A stretch of 64,000 nucleotides of DNA, taken from NCBI GenBank assembly GCA_963573385.1, contig CAUYLG010038270.1, forward strand, positions 53,413-117,412, read 5' to 3'. Position 1 is the stretch's first letter. Each line of letters begins with the position of its first letter. Both the position numbers and the translations under genes were made by a program. Positions 14,430 to 27,660 of this stretch are shown here, in pieces. The notes under the pieces were generated by a model. That model was given only the letters and a program-made list of their open reading frames with translations, did no database searches and was not told the origin of the DNA. This DNA comes from Cacajao melanocephalus (taxonomy: Eukaryota > Chordata > Mammalia > Primates > Pitheciidae).

Positions 14430-17202
14430 TCACTTAGAGTAATGATTGAAGGGCTAATATAATTTTAAATAAAAGCAAGCAAAGTCATTACCATTTCTGT
14501 TCATTTTTTTTACCATAAACATGGATTGTTTTTAATATAACTATGTAGAAATGTTGCAGTATAGCAAAGCTTTCCTCTGCAGAATTCAGTGTAATGCAGG
14601 TTTGTTTTGATTTTCCTTTTCAAAAAACATATTTAGTCCCTATATGACACTATTGATGGAAAGCAAGATACTCCAGCAGTGCAGTCCATTTAAATGTTTA
14701 AAGAGCATGAATTCCTTATCATTTATCTTTATGCTCACCAGAGCACCCAACGTAGAAGTCCTCTATACATTGAGTTACAAAGGTAACTGTTATAATTTTT
14801 TAAAGTGACCTATTGGAGTCAGCAAGCTGTTTCATACCTCAGACTGTATATTCCGTCTTACTGGCGTGGGTACCTTAGCATCTTTTCCCACTGCAGCATG
14901 GGATTCTGTATCAGTGACAGATGATCAGAACAGGAGACACATACTGAGCACCTAATGTATGTTAGGCACTGTGAAAGGCCCAGGCAGACAAATATGGACT
15001 GTCAAATTGAAAATGTATGATACACATAGATTTTACATATATTTACATATATACATATGCATTTGCATATATAGTCATTTCTTACGCTCATTTTTTCCCC
15101 CTCTTCCTCTCTGTAATTATATTTCCACATGGAAAATGGCTTCAGTGCACCCAAGCCAGTCTCTTATGTCCAGCTTACTAATGACCAATGTAGGTTCCCT
15201 CCCAAAGAGACCAGTGTGGTATCCATCATGAAAACAGCTGACACAAACAGGAGGACCCTGGACAGCCCTCTCTGGGTAGAGGTGAGGGCGGAAAACATCT
15301 CCTGAGCACCCAACTAAAAAAAAAAAAAAAAATTGTACTTATGTTCTAGAATGTTCCAGCTTACATTCATCATTTTCTCTTGGGTCCTAACAAAGAGACC
15401 ATAATTCCAATGGTGTATACACTTAAACATTTCAAGTTAACTTCAGAAATTGCATCACCTAAAATTTCAAGATGTTGGGGAAAATTTTGTGTTTTATTCT
15501 TTCTGAAGGATGAAAATCGTTTTAACCCCATCTCAGTCCTGAGCAGCTTACTTTCCCCCCAGAAAGGCAAATTCATTCTCAGCACTGAAGTTGCTGAGAA
15601 CACTTCCTCTCAGACTGTTCACCATGTCCTGTTTGGCCCCACTGTATCCTTCCTATTTGCCAGAACCTATTCTGTTTGCCCTGTTGCCACAACATAAGCG
15701 CTGCTACAAGCAAAGCTAATCAGCTGCGGCTCTGTCCCCGTGCTGAAGCCAGCCCAAGACTCAGGCAGCTTTATTGGTCAAGGCAAAACATATTTCTTCA
15801 AATATCCAAACAATGCCTTCATTTTTATTTTCAATTTCCTGTTTTCTGACATAAATTGTTTGGGAATTTTACCATTGCCTCCTCCTTCCAAGCCTGCTGT
15901 TTTACATTCTTCATTAAGATGGGATGCGGTGACTACTGGAGGCTACAGATGAGGGAAAGTAACCACTTCCACCAAATTCAAGGAGATTGGGGGAAAGGTT
16001 CCATATATTTGAGAAAAATATACCTCCATTTAGTTTTGTCTTATGTAATGCAGGTGTTGTAACTCTCTATTTTAGAATTACGGGAGGGATTGTGGTTAGT
16101 CTATGGAAAAAAATGTTTCTGCAAAGTACTAAATTATTTTCCAGCACTGAAGCCAGTTGAACAGGCCTTACTTTCCTCCTAAATGAGTGCACCACAGACC
16201 CTGCCTGGAAGACAAAATATATAAGAATGAACTTTAAAGCAAGTTTATTAATTTGCTACTTTAGCCTTTATTCCAACCTGGTTTTATATGTATTGAGGCC
16301 CTGTCTAATCCATGTTTGTTATCAAGGCAGTTAAAATAGATTTTGTGGCTTTTTTATCTTTCCCCTCATCTGACCAGCTTTTAGCCTCAGTCCCTTTGGG
16401 CACTGGGTAACACAGGGTTATGGCTGAGATAGATGTACAAACTATGGAAACTGTGTTTTCTTTTCCTCGCAACTGTTTGTTCCCATAAGAAAAAGAAAAG
16501 AAAATTGAAAGTTTGCTTTTGAGTTTCATTTGGGCAGTGCCTTCAGGGTATGTTCATATGTAATTTAGGGAGTCATTCCTGGGACTAAATGACCGCAAGC
16601 TAACGTTGACAGCTGACAGAAGGGGTATGGCACAATGTGTGGGCCCGAGGACCTGAGCAGTAGACCAAGGTATTCTAGATATCTCCAGGCCTGACTTGAA
16701 AGAGCACAGCAAAGCAAGTTACTACCACAGACCTATTTCCGGCAAGTCACAGCCTTCTCTGGGGTGTATTAGCTCTACACAACCATCAGGAAACACGCAA
16801 GCTGACATTCTCAGTTATGAGTGACTTCTCCTTCCATCTACAAGTCTCAAAGAAATACAAAGAAACTCCTTACAAAATGAGGATGCATGGTTCAAACTAC
16901 CAGTTGATTAAGGATATAGGAATTGCATTATGCCTACTGCAAACTACAAGAAGTGAACTGATTCCAGGCTCCCCCAACTACTAGCTGTTCAGTATTCAGC
17001 TCGTTAGTTCCCCAATGATCACAGCCCACAGAAGCATGTCTTTAGCCTTTCAGATGGTCAGAAAGCATTTCTGGTTTATGTCTCATTCTTCTTTAAGCGA
17101 GGGACCCCAAAACCTGCCACCAGGGCTCTCCATGGGATATAAAATAGGGGGATCTTGGGACCTACGGTGCAACCTCAATGTTTTGTAAAAATTTTCTCCT
17201 TC
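14430..17202. other. Intronic sequence, mostly unrecognised
   Basis: Holds an AT-rich 'catatatacatatg'-like patch at 15030-15075 and an isolated 17-A run at 15316-15332 with no SINE attached. A weak MIR-like phrase ('tactgagcacctaatgtatg') lies at about 14940. A 'tataaaatagggggatcttgg' phrase at 17138-17158 could belong to an old LTR, but this is uncertain. A 105-codon frame at 15380-15697 lies opposite a 77-codon minus-strand frame and has no splice sites. Confidence 0.4.
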
Positions 17203-17489
17203 TGGCCAGGTCCAGTGGTTCACACCTGTAATCCCAGTACTTTGGAAGGCCAAGCGGGCAGATCACTTGAGGTCAGGAGTTCGAGACCAGCCTGGCCAAC
17301 ATGGTGAAAACCCCCGTCTCTACTAAAAATATAAAAATTAGCTGGGTGTGGTGGCAGGCGCCTATATCTCCAGCTCCTTGGGAGGCTGAGGCAGGAGAAT
17401 CACTTGAACCCGGGAGGCAGAGGTTGTGAGATTGCACTACTGCACTCCAGCCTGGGTGACAAAGGAAGACTCCATCTCAAAAAAAAAAA
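17203..17489 (+). mobile_element. Alu SINE
   Basis: Head 'tggccaggtccagtggttca' through the second monomer to an A10 tail. The right monomer lacks about a dozen bases after 'cagaggttg' (a 'cagtgagccga' loss). The flanks 'attttctcctt' and 'attatcctcc' may be a degraded TSD. It lies about 430 bp upstream of the second candidate exon, in sense orientation. Confidence 0.95.
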
Positions 17490-17919
17490 TTATCCTCCAA
17501 GTTCTGCTTCAGCCTGACCTGGTTTGGCTTGTGTTAGCGGAAGCAATCAAACTTCAAAGTGCCTTGAATATAGAATGCCAATGGATTTATTTCCTGAAAT
17601 TTTCTGTAAAGTGAAGTGGAAGGAAACAGGTTCCATCTGTAAGATATTCATCTTCTGGCAAGGTCTCCACTCCAAGCCTCTGGTTGTTTGCAAATAGCTC
17701 TTTAGTACCTACTCACAGATCTGTGCCTGGGCAATTGCATTGCAGAGAAGAAATTATTTTGCAAATTCGGTTCTCAGACAATAAAAGATGTTTTAAAAGC
17801 CTCCTGCTACACATTTTGAAAGATTGTTAATAGGAGCATGGAAATATATTTAATCTCTCTTAAATCTTAAAGACTGTAAGATTCATATGTCGGTATTTTT
17901 TTTCTGCTTCCTTTTTAAG

Positions 17920-17971
17920 AGAAAGGTGATGCAGAGCCAGAGAGTCCAGACAATGGCACATCGAATACATC
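17920..17971 (+). CDS. Candidate internal coding exon (52 nt), gene not recognised
   Basis: Seen: a strong pyrimidine tract 'tttttttctgcttccttttt' followed by aag, then the exon, then the donor ATC|gtaagtctc, which matches the U1 consensus well. Continuing the frame from 6996-7032, it reads a Lys completed by the junction, then KGDAEPESPDNGTSNT, ending with two bases of a Ser codon. The peptide is acidic and rich in S, T, N and P, with no hydrophobic core; it looks like a disordered linker. NGT and NTS fit N-glycosylation sequons, which would matter only in an extracellular domain. The alternative frame is also open, so frame choice is inference. Not a known repeat. It could be non-coding. 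Confidence 0.55.
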
Positions 17972-19442
17972 GTAAGTCTCTTTCGTTTTTCTATCAGAGA
18001 TGCCTGTTCTTAAATATGCCTTATAAAATGAGATAGTGTGAGTATCTTGTGATAGTATTAATGATGATGGAAGGAAGCCCATGGTTCTCTTTTCTCATGA
18101 TAATGTCTCTTTAAATGCTTTGGGTGCAGATACATTTTGAGGTCTTTTTTATGCTTTAGCAAAGTAAGAGGAATATTGAAAAATGCAAATGCTTCTCTTT
18201 ATGAAGTAGAAATGTAATGAGATTTGAGCATGTATGCTGCAGGGATTTGGTTAGAGACTTTCAACACCATCTTAAGAATTGCAGAACTTTTCACACTTAA
18301 ACTGGGAGGTATGCTGTCCCACACAGCTGTGCAGTAACAAGGTCATTTCAGAAGCTTGCCATCTGCAACCTCACCTTGGAATTATGTGAAAAGTACAATT
18401 ATGGATATCTCTGGAATCTCAAGAGTTTGTTGATATTTTTGAACTAACAAACGCAGTTTTAAAAAGATAAGCAAAGGCCCTTATAAAACATGTGCTCCTC
18501 ACTCTGTGTTTTGTCTGTTTCTTCTCAATATTCAAGAAATCTAAGTATATTTTTACTGATTAATTTGATGCCAAATTGATATACCAACATTTAAATTAAA
18601 AAAATTCATGAGCTAGCAAGTGACTTTATTTTAGCTCCGTAAGAGTTGGTAACAGATTTGTTCCTTAAAAATCTTTATTTGTATCACTTATGAGCAGTGA
18701 CATGTGTTTTCATATTATAAGACAGGCTTTGTGAATTTATCTGTATGGGGATCAGTGTTCTTATTACTAAGCATTTTTTAAGTACCGTTGATTAGAAATC
18801 AGTTTGTGGTAAAATATCGCGTGTCTTATTTTGTCTAAAATCTGTTTCTTAGTCTAGAAAGATTTTTTGGCTTGAATAGGAGAGTTGTATATTTCATAAG
18901 AGATATGATTATATGTTTGTCTTTCTTAAGATACTTCCCTAAATGTTCTAAATAGTTCCGTTGTCCTGCTTTCGGGTGATATGATGAATGTGGATGGTCT
19001 TAAATGGTTAAAATACTACTAATTTTTAATTTTTTGTGTGTTGTAAAATATAATGGAAAAGGCTTTTAATGCCATCTGGAGGCATTCTAGAGAACTGAAA
19101 AGGGTAGAATCATTGACAATTCCGTTATTTTGAGTAACACTTGAAACTGCATAAAAATTCATGCAACCAGGATGTAAGCTATTTGGGGGAAGTTGTATTT
19201 TCTAATAAATTATTTTATAAAAGTTTTAATTATTACAGAAACAATTTTTTTCAAATTCTAAATAAGGAAATTATTTTAAAGATAGGCAGTGGAACATATG
19301 AAGTATGTTGGAAAGTGACTAGCATCCTACATTTAATTTTACATCTTTTAAAATCGCATTCAGTAGGCACCCATTTTGTTAAGGAAGTTTGATATGCTTT
19401 TAAAATTCTCCTTCCCTTTTGTATTTCTAAAACATCCGTTCC
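17972..19442. other. Repeat-free intron sequence downstream of candidate exon
   Basis: AT-rich, with no repeat family recognised over about 1.4 kb. T-rich patches and TGCATG-free flanks are visible close to the donor. Nothing supports another exon here. Confidence 0.4.
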
Positions 19443-19688
<246 letters not shown>

Positions 19689-19989
19689 TTACTCTGTACC
19701 TTATTTCTTACAACATCTATGAAAAATAGGTAAGTTGTCTGGGGAATTACTTTTAAACCCTCTGGAAATACAAAAACAATAGGAGCTAGAAGCATCACCC
19801 CATATTCCTGCCTCTTTGAGCAAAGCAGTTTCTTAGGCACCTGCCTCTTAAACTAGAAATAACAGGTTGTAGGCATCTCTCTTAAAAGTGGAGAATTCTG
19901 AACTTGAAACCACTCAAGAGACCTCTAAAAGAGATTGTGTTATAATTGGGTATGAGGTGAAGTACGTTACGGATAAAGAGTGAGGTTCA

Positions 19990-20121
19990 GGATGCCTTTG
20001 ATTTGTGTAGCATTTTACACTCTTACATGCAGTGTCTATTTGAGCTTTTTTAGATAGGTAGAGTAGAGACAATATCCCCATGTTATGGATGAGGAATCTG
20101 AGGACCGGAAAGGTCATTCCA
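19990..20121 (+). mobile_element. MIR fragment, truncated by an Alu
   Basis: 'ttacactcttacatgcagtg' and 'atccccatgttatggatgaggaatctgagg' match the MIR core and 3' part. The Alu at 20122 interrupts it; the remaining flank after the Alu is too diverged to follow. Confidence 0.6.
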
Positions 20122-20415
20122 GGCCAGGCATGGTGGCTTACATCGTCAATCCCAGCACTTTGGGAGGCCACCAAAGTGAATGGATCACCTGAAGTCAGGA
20201 GTTTGAAATCAACCTGGCCAACATGGCAAAAACCCATCTCTACTAAAAATACAAAAGTTAGCTGGGTATGGTGGAATGTGCCTGTAAACCCAGCTACTCA
20301 GGAGTCTGAGGCAGCAGAATCACTTGAACCTGGGAGGCATAGATTGCAGTGAGCCGAGATTGTGCCACCATACTTCAGCTTGGGCAATAGAGTGAGACTC
20401 TGTCTCAAAAAAAAA
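20122..20415 (+). mobile_element. Alu SINE
   Basis: Full length with an A9 tail. TSD 'aaggtcattcca' at 20110-20121 and 'aaggccattcca' at 20414-20425 (one mismatch). A 3-base duplication ('ccacca') follows 'gggaggcc'. Confidence 0.96.
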
Positions 20416-20566
20416 GGCCATTCCATTTAAGTAATGAGTTAGAGCATAAACTTTCTGATTTTTGCCCATTTTCCATACTAAAGGGACTGTGGGTCTCAAG
20501 AGACAAAGCAAAGCCATGAGTCACAATCAAGTAGAAAAATTGGGAGGAGAGGATTTGTTAAGAAGT

Positions 20567-20980
20567 AAGCATATTAGTTTGGTAGGGCTGCCGGAACAAA
20601 GTACCAGCAAGTAGGTGGCGAAAGTAACAAATTTATTTTCTCATGGTTCTGGAGGCTGGAAGTCCCAGTCAGGGTGTCAGCAGGGTTGGTTGCTTCTGGA
20701 AGATACAAAGAGAGGAGCTGTTCCAGGCCTCTCTCCTTGTCTTGTAGGTGACTGTCTCCTCTCTACGTGTCCTCATGTCATCATCTCTGTGCATGTCTAT
20801 CTCTGTGTCCGTTTATATAAGGTCAGCAGTCATATTGGATTAGGGCTCACTCTAATGACCTCATTTTAACTTAATTAACTCTGTAAAGACCCTGCCTCTA
20901 AATAAGGTCACATTCTGAGGCACTGAAGTTAGGATTTCAACGTATGAATTTTGGGAAGAAATAGTTTTGCCCATAACATT
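20567..20980 (-). mobile_element. MaLR (MLT1-like) LTR
   Basis: The phrases 'gggctgccggaacaaagtac', 'ttctcatggttctggaggctgg', 'atattggattagggctcac' and 'aaataaggtcacattctgagg' are the reverse complement of an MLT1-family LTR. It is nearly complete at about 410 bp. No internal retroviral genes accompany it, so it is a solo LTR. Confidence 0.85.
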
Positions 20981-21539
20981 AAGGGGCAGAGTAATCAGAA
21001 TGATTCTGAAGCCAGGTAAACAGAACCAGGGGCACACAGATTTCTGAAAATGGGTAAAGGGGAGACAGCCTAAGTAAAACATGAAACATGATGGGCTCCA
21101 TGGAAGCCGAAGGAGTGGAGCAGAGCAAAGAAAACGGGGCTAGCAAGCACAGCGCACTAGGAAAGATGCCTCTTCCATATTCATGGTGTGGTGGAACCGA
21201 CATGGCTTCAGTAAGGCCTGTACATCCCTCTGTCTGTATAACTCTATGACCCTGAATCACTAAAGCCATTATATGGGCTTAAATTGTAATACAAGATTGG
21301 AAGTCTGCAAACAGAAGAGCTTTTTTCCTAAGGAAACATCTTTCTTCATGGCCTCCTTTAAAAACAGAAGATCCATCATGATTGGTTTCAGATGGTCAAT
21401 GCCTGACAGTACAACATAGTCTGGACAACACCTGAGGAACCCTTCAGTATATATTATTTAATGATCCCATAACATTCAGGAAGATGAAAGCGATTTAATC
21501 TTAACATGTAAGTACACACAAAACATAAATTAAAATGTC
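20981..21539. other. Unrecognised sequence
   Basis: No repeat or exon is accepted here. A 28-nt stretch before 'gtaagt' at 21510 has an AG upstream but no pyrimidine tract, so it was rejected as an exon. Confidence 0.4.
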
Positions 21540-23727
21540 TGGGACAGACTTCCAGTTATATTAATGACGGAAGAACTTATCTTGGACTAACTGTCCTGCA
21601 GATAGCTGTTATAAACTCCGGATGAAATACTTTTGTTAAAAAAGCTATTTGCAGTCTAACTAAAAGAAGGCAGAGAATGTAGGAAATTTGATCCTTGAGA
21701 GGGTCACTGGACTGAGAGAGAACTACATTTCTATAGCTTCTCCTATGAGGGCATGACCCCATCCACAAAGAACTATTAGAACTCAAGGAGAAAGCTACAG
21801 CTGCAATGGCTTGAGGTGTCAGGGGATAGAGTTCAGGGCTTCCAGAGTGGCTGAAAATTGAGTAAGTCACAGAAAGAAAAGAGCCATAAAGAAGAGAGCC
21901 CTCCATTCTGTATATAAATTTCCATCAATCCTTGAATAACCCATAAACTGCATATGTGTGGGGAGTATGCCAATGAGCCTAGTGGAAAACAATAACTAGA
22001 AAGCCAAAAATGCTGAGCAGAGATTTCAGCTGCTGCCTACTGCTGACAGCTACTGCCTACAAAGTTCAGAATTTGAATCCCACCCAAGTTACAGGGGCTT
22101 GGTAAATGCTGCAGATTTTCTACTGAAACCCCAGAAGGGTTGTGCCTTCAAAGGAGTCACACTAACATTAATGGCAAAACCAAAACAGATTCTTCCTAAC
22201 AAAGTATAACACTAAGTATCCACAAGTTCAAGCTAATCAGCTAAAAATTTTGTAGCCTGATAGAACAAAAAAAAATCAACACTGTTTAAAAGAAGAAAAG
22301 AGAATTTAGAATCTCTAAAACATAAAATTTACAATGTTCATTAACCAAAAATTTTAAAAAATGAGTAGGAAAATGTGATCCATAATCAAGAGAAAAAATA
22401 GCCACTGTAACAGACCCTGAGGTGACCTAGCTGTTAGAATTTTCAGACAAGAATTGTAAAGCAATTACTATAACATGTCCGAGGATGTAAAGGAAAACAT
22501 AGTTATCATGACTGAAAAGAAGGAGAATCTCAGCAGGGTAATGGAAACCTATGAGAATAACCAAATAATCACTTTGGAACTGAAAAATGTAACATTTGAA
22601 ATAAATGAAGAGTAGAAACTACAAAATAATTAGTAAACTTAAACTCATATCAATAAGAATTGTTCAATGTGAAAAACAGAATAAAGATTAAAAAACAATC
22701 AACAGAGCCTGAGTGAATTATAGGAAAATATAAAGCAGTCTGATATACATGCATTGTGGTGCCAGGAGGAGAGGAGAGATAAAATAGACCTGAAAAAATA
22801 TCTGAAGGCATAATAGCATAAAACTTCCCAAATTGGATGAAAACATTAATTTATAGATTCAATAAGCTCAATAAGCTGCAAGCAGGATAAACACAAATAA
22901 AACTACACTGTGGAACATTATGGAAGACTAAACAGAAAAAGAAAATCTTTAAGACAGCCAGAGAAAAATAATATATTATACACAGAGGAACACAGATACA
23001 ATTTACTGAAGAATTCTCATCACAAACATGGAGGCTGTAACACAGTGTAAAAACATCTTTAAAGTGTTGAAAGATAAAAAGGAAGTACTGTCAAGCCAGA
23101 ATCCTAAATAACCAAAAATATCCTTCAGAATTGACAGGAAAATAAAGACGTGTTAAAATGTACGAAATATGAGAGAATTCATTTCCAGTAGGCCAACACT
23201 ACAATAAATTGGCAAAGAAAATTTGCCAGGCTGAAAGGTAATAATATGAGATGGAAGCTCAAACCCATAAAAAGAAAATATGTATAGGAAATGATAAATA
23301 TATGTGTAAATATTTTTTAAATTACTTAATGTAAGAATCAAAATGTTTTGTGGGATTTGTGATGTATGCAGATGTAAAATACGTAACAAAATAGCGCAGA
23401 TGATAAGGGAAGGCAAGTGGAATTTTACACAGCTGCAAGGTTTTCACATTTTATGTGAAGTGATGTGATATTAAATCTAAGTAGACTGGTGATAAGGTAA
23501 AGATGCATAGTATAATACCCAGAGAAACCACTAAAAGCAAATACCCAAAAGCAGCATAGCTAAGAAGTCATTGCAGTAATTAAAATAAAATACCAAAAAA
23601 CAGATTAACATAAAAGATGGCAGGAAAAAAAGACCAGAAATGAAAAACAATAGGTATCAATAGAAAATAGAAAAATAGTAAACCTGAACCCAGCCATATT
23701 AGTAACTGCATTAAATATAAATGGACT

Positions 23728-24182
23728 ATCATAGTCCATATAGTGTTGTTATTACAGAATACCAGAGCCTGGGTGGTTTATGAAAAAAAGAGGCATCCTT
23801 AGCTTGCAGTTCTGCAGGCTGTATGGGAAGCAGGGCACCAGCATCTGCTTGGCTTCTGGCAAGGGCTTCTGTGCTGCATCAAAACATGGTAGAGAAGGGC
23901 AAAGGGTAAGTGGACAGGTGCGAAGAGGGAAACCTAAGAGATGGCCTGGCTTTATAGCAACCCGCTGTTCCAGGAACTCTTCCATTTGCTCTAGAGCTAT
24001 TTTATTCTCTCAAGAGTGAGAAGGCACTCACCTTCAGGGAAGACATTAATGTATTTATGAGGGATTCATGCCCATGACCCAAACACTACCCGCTAGGCCC
24101 CAGCTCCCAGTACCACCGCATTGGGGATCAAATTCCAACATGAGATTTAATGGGGACAGACAAACCATACCCAAACTATAGT
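23728..24182 (-). mobile_element. MaLR LTR (MST/MLT1-like) inserted in L1M
   Basis: 'ttgcagttctgcaggctgta', 'ccagcatctgcttggcttctgg', 'gatgagggattcatgcccatgacccaaac'-like text and 'ggggatcaaattccaacatg' are the reverse complement of a MaLR LTR. The L1 sequence resumes on the far side; 'atggact' appears on both flanks (23721-23727 and 24183-24189), consistent with a short target duplication. It is a solo LTR with no genes. Confidence 0.88.
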
Positions 24183-24465
24183 ATGGACTGAAAACTCCAA
24201 TTAAAAGGAAAAGATTGTCAGACTGGCTATAAAATTAAGACTGCCTACTATCTACACGATATATATTTTAAATAAAACACAAGTAGATTGAAGCCAGAAG
24301 ACAGAAAAGATAAACCATGTAAATAATACGCATAAGAAAGTTGGTATGACTGTATTAATGCTACATAGACTTCAAGACAAAGAGTATTACAAGAGGCAAA
24401 AAAGGACATTTTATAATACTCAAAAAGTCACTGGTAAATTCTATGAAAACGTTAAGATATGTTTA

Positions 24466-24512
24466 TATCAGTGGAACACCAACAAATGAACTAACAGTCT
24501 TACACAAACTTT
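24466..24512 (+). repeat. 47-bp block, copy 1 (partner at 26458-26504)
   Basis: This block inside L1 ORF2-like sequence recurs at 26458-26504 with one mismatch (position 24471 g versus 26463 a). The core reads 'ccaacaaatgaactaacag'. L1 ORF2 has similar wording here, so this is probably the original copy. Confidence 0.85.
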
Positions 24513-26457
24513 CAGAAAATAGAGGGAGAAGGAAAATGACTCCATTTATTGTATAAGGCCAGTACAACCCTGATACCAAAACCTACATAAATTTTATAAG
24601 AAAAATATCATACAGTATCCCATCAATGTTTGAGCAAACCGTGATGCAAAAATTCTTCACAAAATATTAGCATATCTGATTCAGTGATACATGAAAATAA
24701 TGTAATTCACTATGATTAAGCATGATTTATCACAGGAATACATGGTTGGTTTAACATTAGAAAATCAATTAATGTAATCCACTGTACAAATAGCATAAGA
24801 GAGAAAAACCATATGGTCATCCAAATAGATGTAGAAAAAGCTTTTGGCAAAATGGAATACCCGTTCATGATTTAAAAAGAAAAAAAAAACACTCTTCTGC
24901 CAGCTAGGACTAGAAGGAAACCTATTTAATCCAATGATGACTATCAGAAAAAAACAAAAACCGGAAAACCTACTGCTAACATCATATTAAATAGTGAAAT
25001 TCCAAACACTTCCTCCTAAGATCAGGAATACAGCAAATGATATCTACCCTTATCACCTCTATTCAACATCGTCCTGGAGGTTTTGGTCAGTGCAATAAGG
25101 CAAGGAAAGGAAGTGGTAGACATAAAGATGGAAAATAATTATTATTTATGGACAGAGTCCTAAGAATCTAAGGACAACTACGAAATAACTACTAGAATCA
25201 GTAAGTAAACTTTTAAAGGTCAATATCCATAAATATATTGTGTTTCTATTTATCAACAATAAACAATTGGAAAATGAGATTTAAAAAGCAATTCCATTTA
25301 CAGTGACATAAAAAACATAAAAACTAAATAAATGTAGCCAAAGACATATATGAGCTGTATAATGAAAATTACAAAACATTTATGAGAGAAATTTAAAACC
25401 TAACCAAATGGAGAGATGTTCATGGATTAGAAAACTTGACAGTGTTGACATCTCGATTTTTCCCATCCTGATCTGTAGATTCAACACAATCTTGATCAAA
25501 AGGCCTGCAGGACATTTTGGTAGCAAATGGTTTTACAGATTCTAAAATTTCTATAGAAAATCAAATGACTTAAGTAGCCAAAACAATCTTGAAGAACAAC
25601 AAAGTTGGAGGCCTTATAGTACCTGACTTCAAGACTTATTGTAAAACTAAAGTAATTTAAGATAGTGTGGCACTGATATAAAGACAGACAAGTCAGTAGT
25701 AAAAATAGTCTAGAAATGGATCTACACACATATCATCAATTGATTTTCCTCAAAGGCACCAAAGCAGTCCAGTGGGGAAAGCTGGGTCTTTTCAACAAAT
25801 GATGCCAAAGCAACTTCTCAGGGGAAAAATGAATCTCATACCACAGATAATTGAGTTGAGATGGAGCCTAGATCTCAATATAAAAGCTGAAACAACAAAG
25901 CTTCTGGAGGAAAACAGAAGACAGTATCTTTACAACTAGGAACAGGCAAAAATTTCTTATAGAGGTCACAAAACCACACAACATAAAAGAAAATTCTAAT
26001 GGATTGGACTTCATCAAAATTTAAAGATATCTGCTCATTAAAATGAAAATGCAAGCTACAAACTAGGAGAATATATTTGCAATACATATATCTGACAAAT
26101 AATTTGCATCTAGAATATCTTATACTATTCTGACAATTCAATGACAAAATGATAAACAAATTTCTTAAATGGACAAAAGCTTTGAATAGACAAAAGAAGA
26201 TACACAAATTGGCCAATAAGCAGATGAAAAGGTGCTTTTCACTAATAACATTCATTTTCGGGAAATAAAAATTAAACCCACAATGAGATACCACTATATA
26301 CCCACTAAAATGGCTCAAATTAAAAAGACTGACACCACTAAATCATGGTAACCATATGGAGCAATTCAAACTCTCATGCACTGCTATAGGAGTGTAAAAT
26401 GGCCTAACAACTTTTGAAAACTGTTTCTTATAAACACATATTTATTACGTGTGTTTT

Positions 26458-26504
26458 TATCAATGGAACACCAACAAATGAACTAACAGTCTTACACAAA
26501 CTTT
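26458..26504 (+). repeat. 47-bp block, copy 2 (partner at 24466-24512)
   Basis: Sits in the L1 3'-UTR, where the consensus has unrelated text, so it appears to be a displaced copy of the ORF2 block 2 kb upstream. Identity is 46 of 47, far higher than the divergence of the surrounding element from its consensus. Confidence 0.85.
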
Positions 26505-26892
26505 TGCCTGCAAATTGCATTTGTAGGCATTAATACAGGAAAAATGAAAAACATTCATTAAAAATATTTGTGCAAGAATATTCATAGCTACTTGATTCAT
26601 AACAGTGAAAAACTAAACCCCAATGTCCATGAACTGGTGAATAAATAGTTGTGGTATATTTATACAATGGAATACTTCTAATCAAATAGCAACAAACTGC
26701 TCACACTATAGCAATGGATGAATCACAGAAGCTTATATCAAATGAAAGAAGCCAGATGCAAAAAGGTATATACCGTAAAATTTGCTTTATATGAAGTTCA
26801 AGAAAACAGGCAAAACTAATCTACAGTGATAGAATTTGGAACAGTGGTTGCTATGAGAGGCTGGGGATTGATTGAGAGTTGCCAAGATGTGA

Positions 26893-27371
<479 letters not shown>

Positions 27372-27434
27372 ATATATATATAAATGAATGATAAAAGTAT
27401 TTACGTGACAGCTTTTTTACCTGATGATAATAAT

Positions 27435-27660
27435 TAACGTATTTTGAACACTTACCTTAACAAGGTACAACTCTTGGCACGTGATATATTTTATCCCCTC
27501 TAACCCTTACAACAATCCAGTAATACTCACATTTTACCTGCAGAAAGAGGCTAATTAATGTCGCTGCGTTTATATAGCTTAAAGTGGCAAAGCCAAGATT
27601 TGAACCTGAGATTCAGATCCTGGAAGCCAAACTCTTAACCACTGTCCCATTCTGTTGCTA
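27435..27660 (+). mobile_element. MIR SINE
   Basis: 'acgtattttgaacacttacc', 'aacccttacaacaatcc', 'cacattttacctgcagaaag' and 'ttgaacctgagattcagatcc' follow the MIR consensus, ending 'tcttaaccactgtcc'. Confidence 0.85.

Larger units (their letters stand above)
21540..26892 (+). mobile_element. LINE-1 (L1M-type), about 4.9 kb, nearly full span
   Basis: The 5' region is probable from 'gggacagacttccagttat'. ORF1-like text is clear at 22780-23130. ORF2 reverse-transcriptase text is clear at 24540-25870 ('accctgataccaaaacc', 'atcacaggaatacatgg', 'ccaaatagatgtagaaaaag', 'caattgattttcctcaaagg'). The 3' UTR follows to 26890. A MaLR LTR (23728-24182) splits it. All frames are broken by stops and indels, so it is dead. 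The longest frames over it are antisense and meaningless. It is as diverged as the other L1M copies in the window. Confidence 0.92.

Noticed and set aside
15316..15332. Isolated poly-A run as the tail of a processed pseudogene
   Set aside because: No upstream gene-like sequence recognised and no flanking target duplication found.
17138..17160. TATA-like 'tataaaataggggg' as a promoter
   Set aside because: No CpG-rich context, initiator or downstream exon; may belong to an old LTR.
21482..21509. 28-nt stretch before 'gtaagt' with an upstream AG
   Set aside because: No polypyrimidine tract before the AG; probably the 5' surroundings of an old L1.
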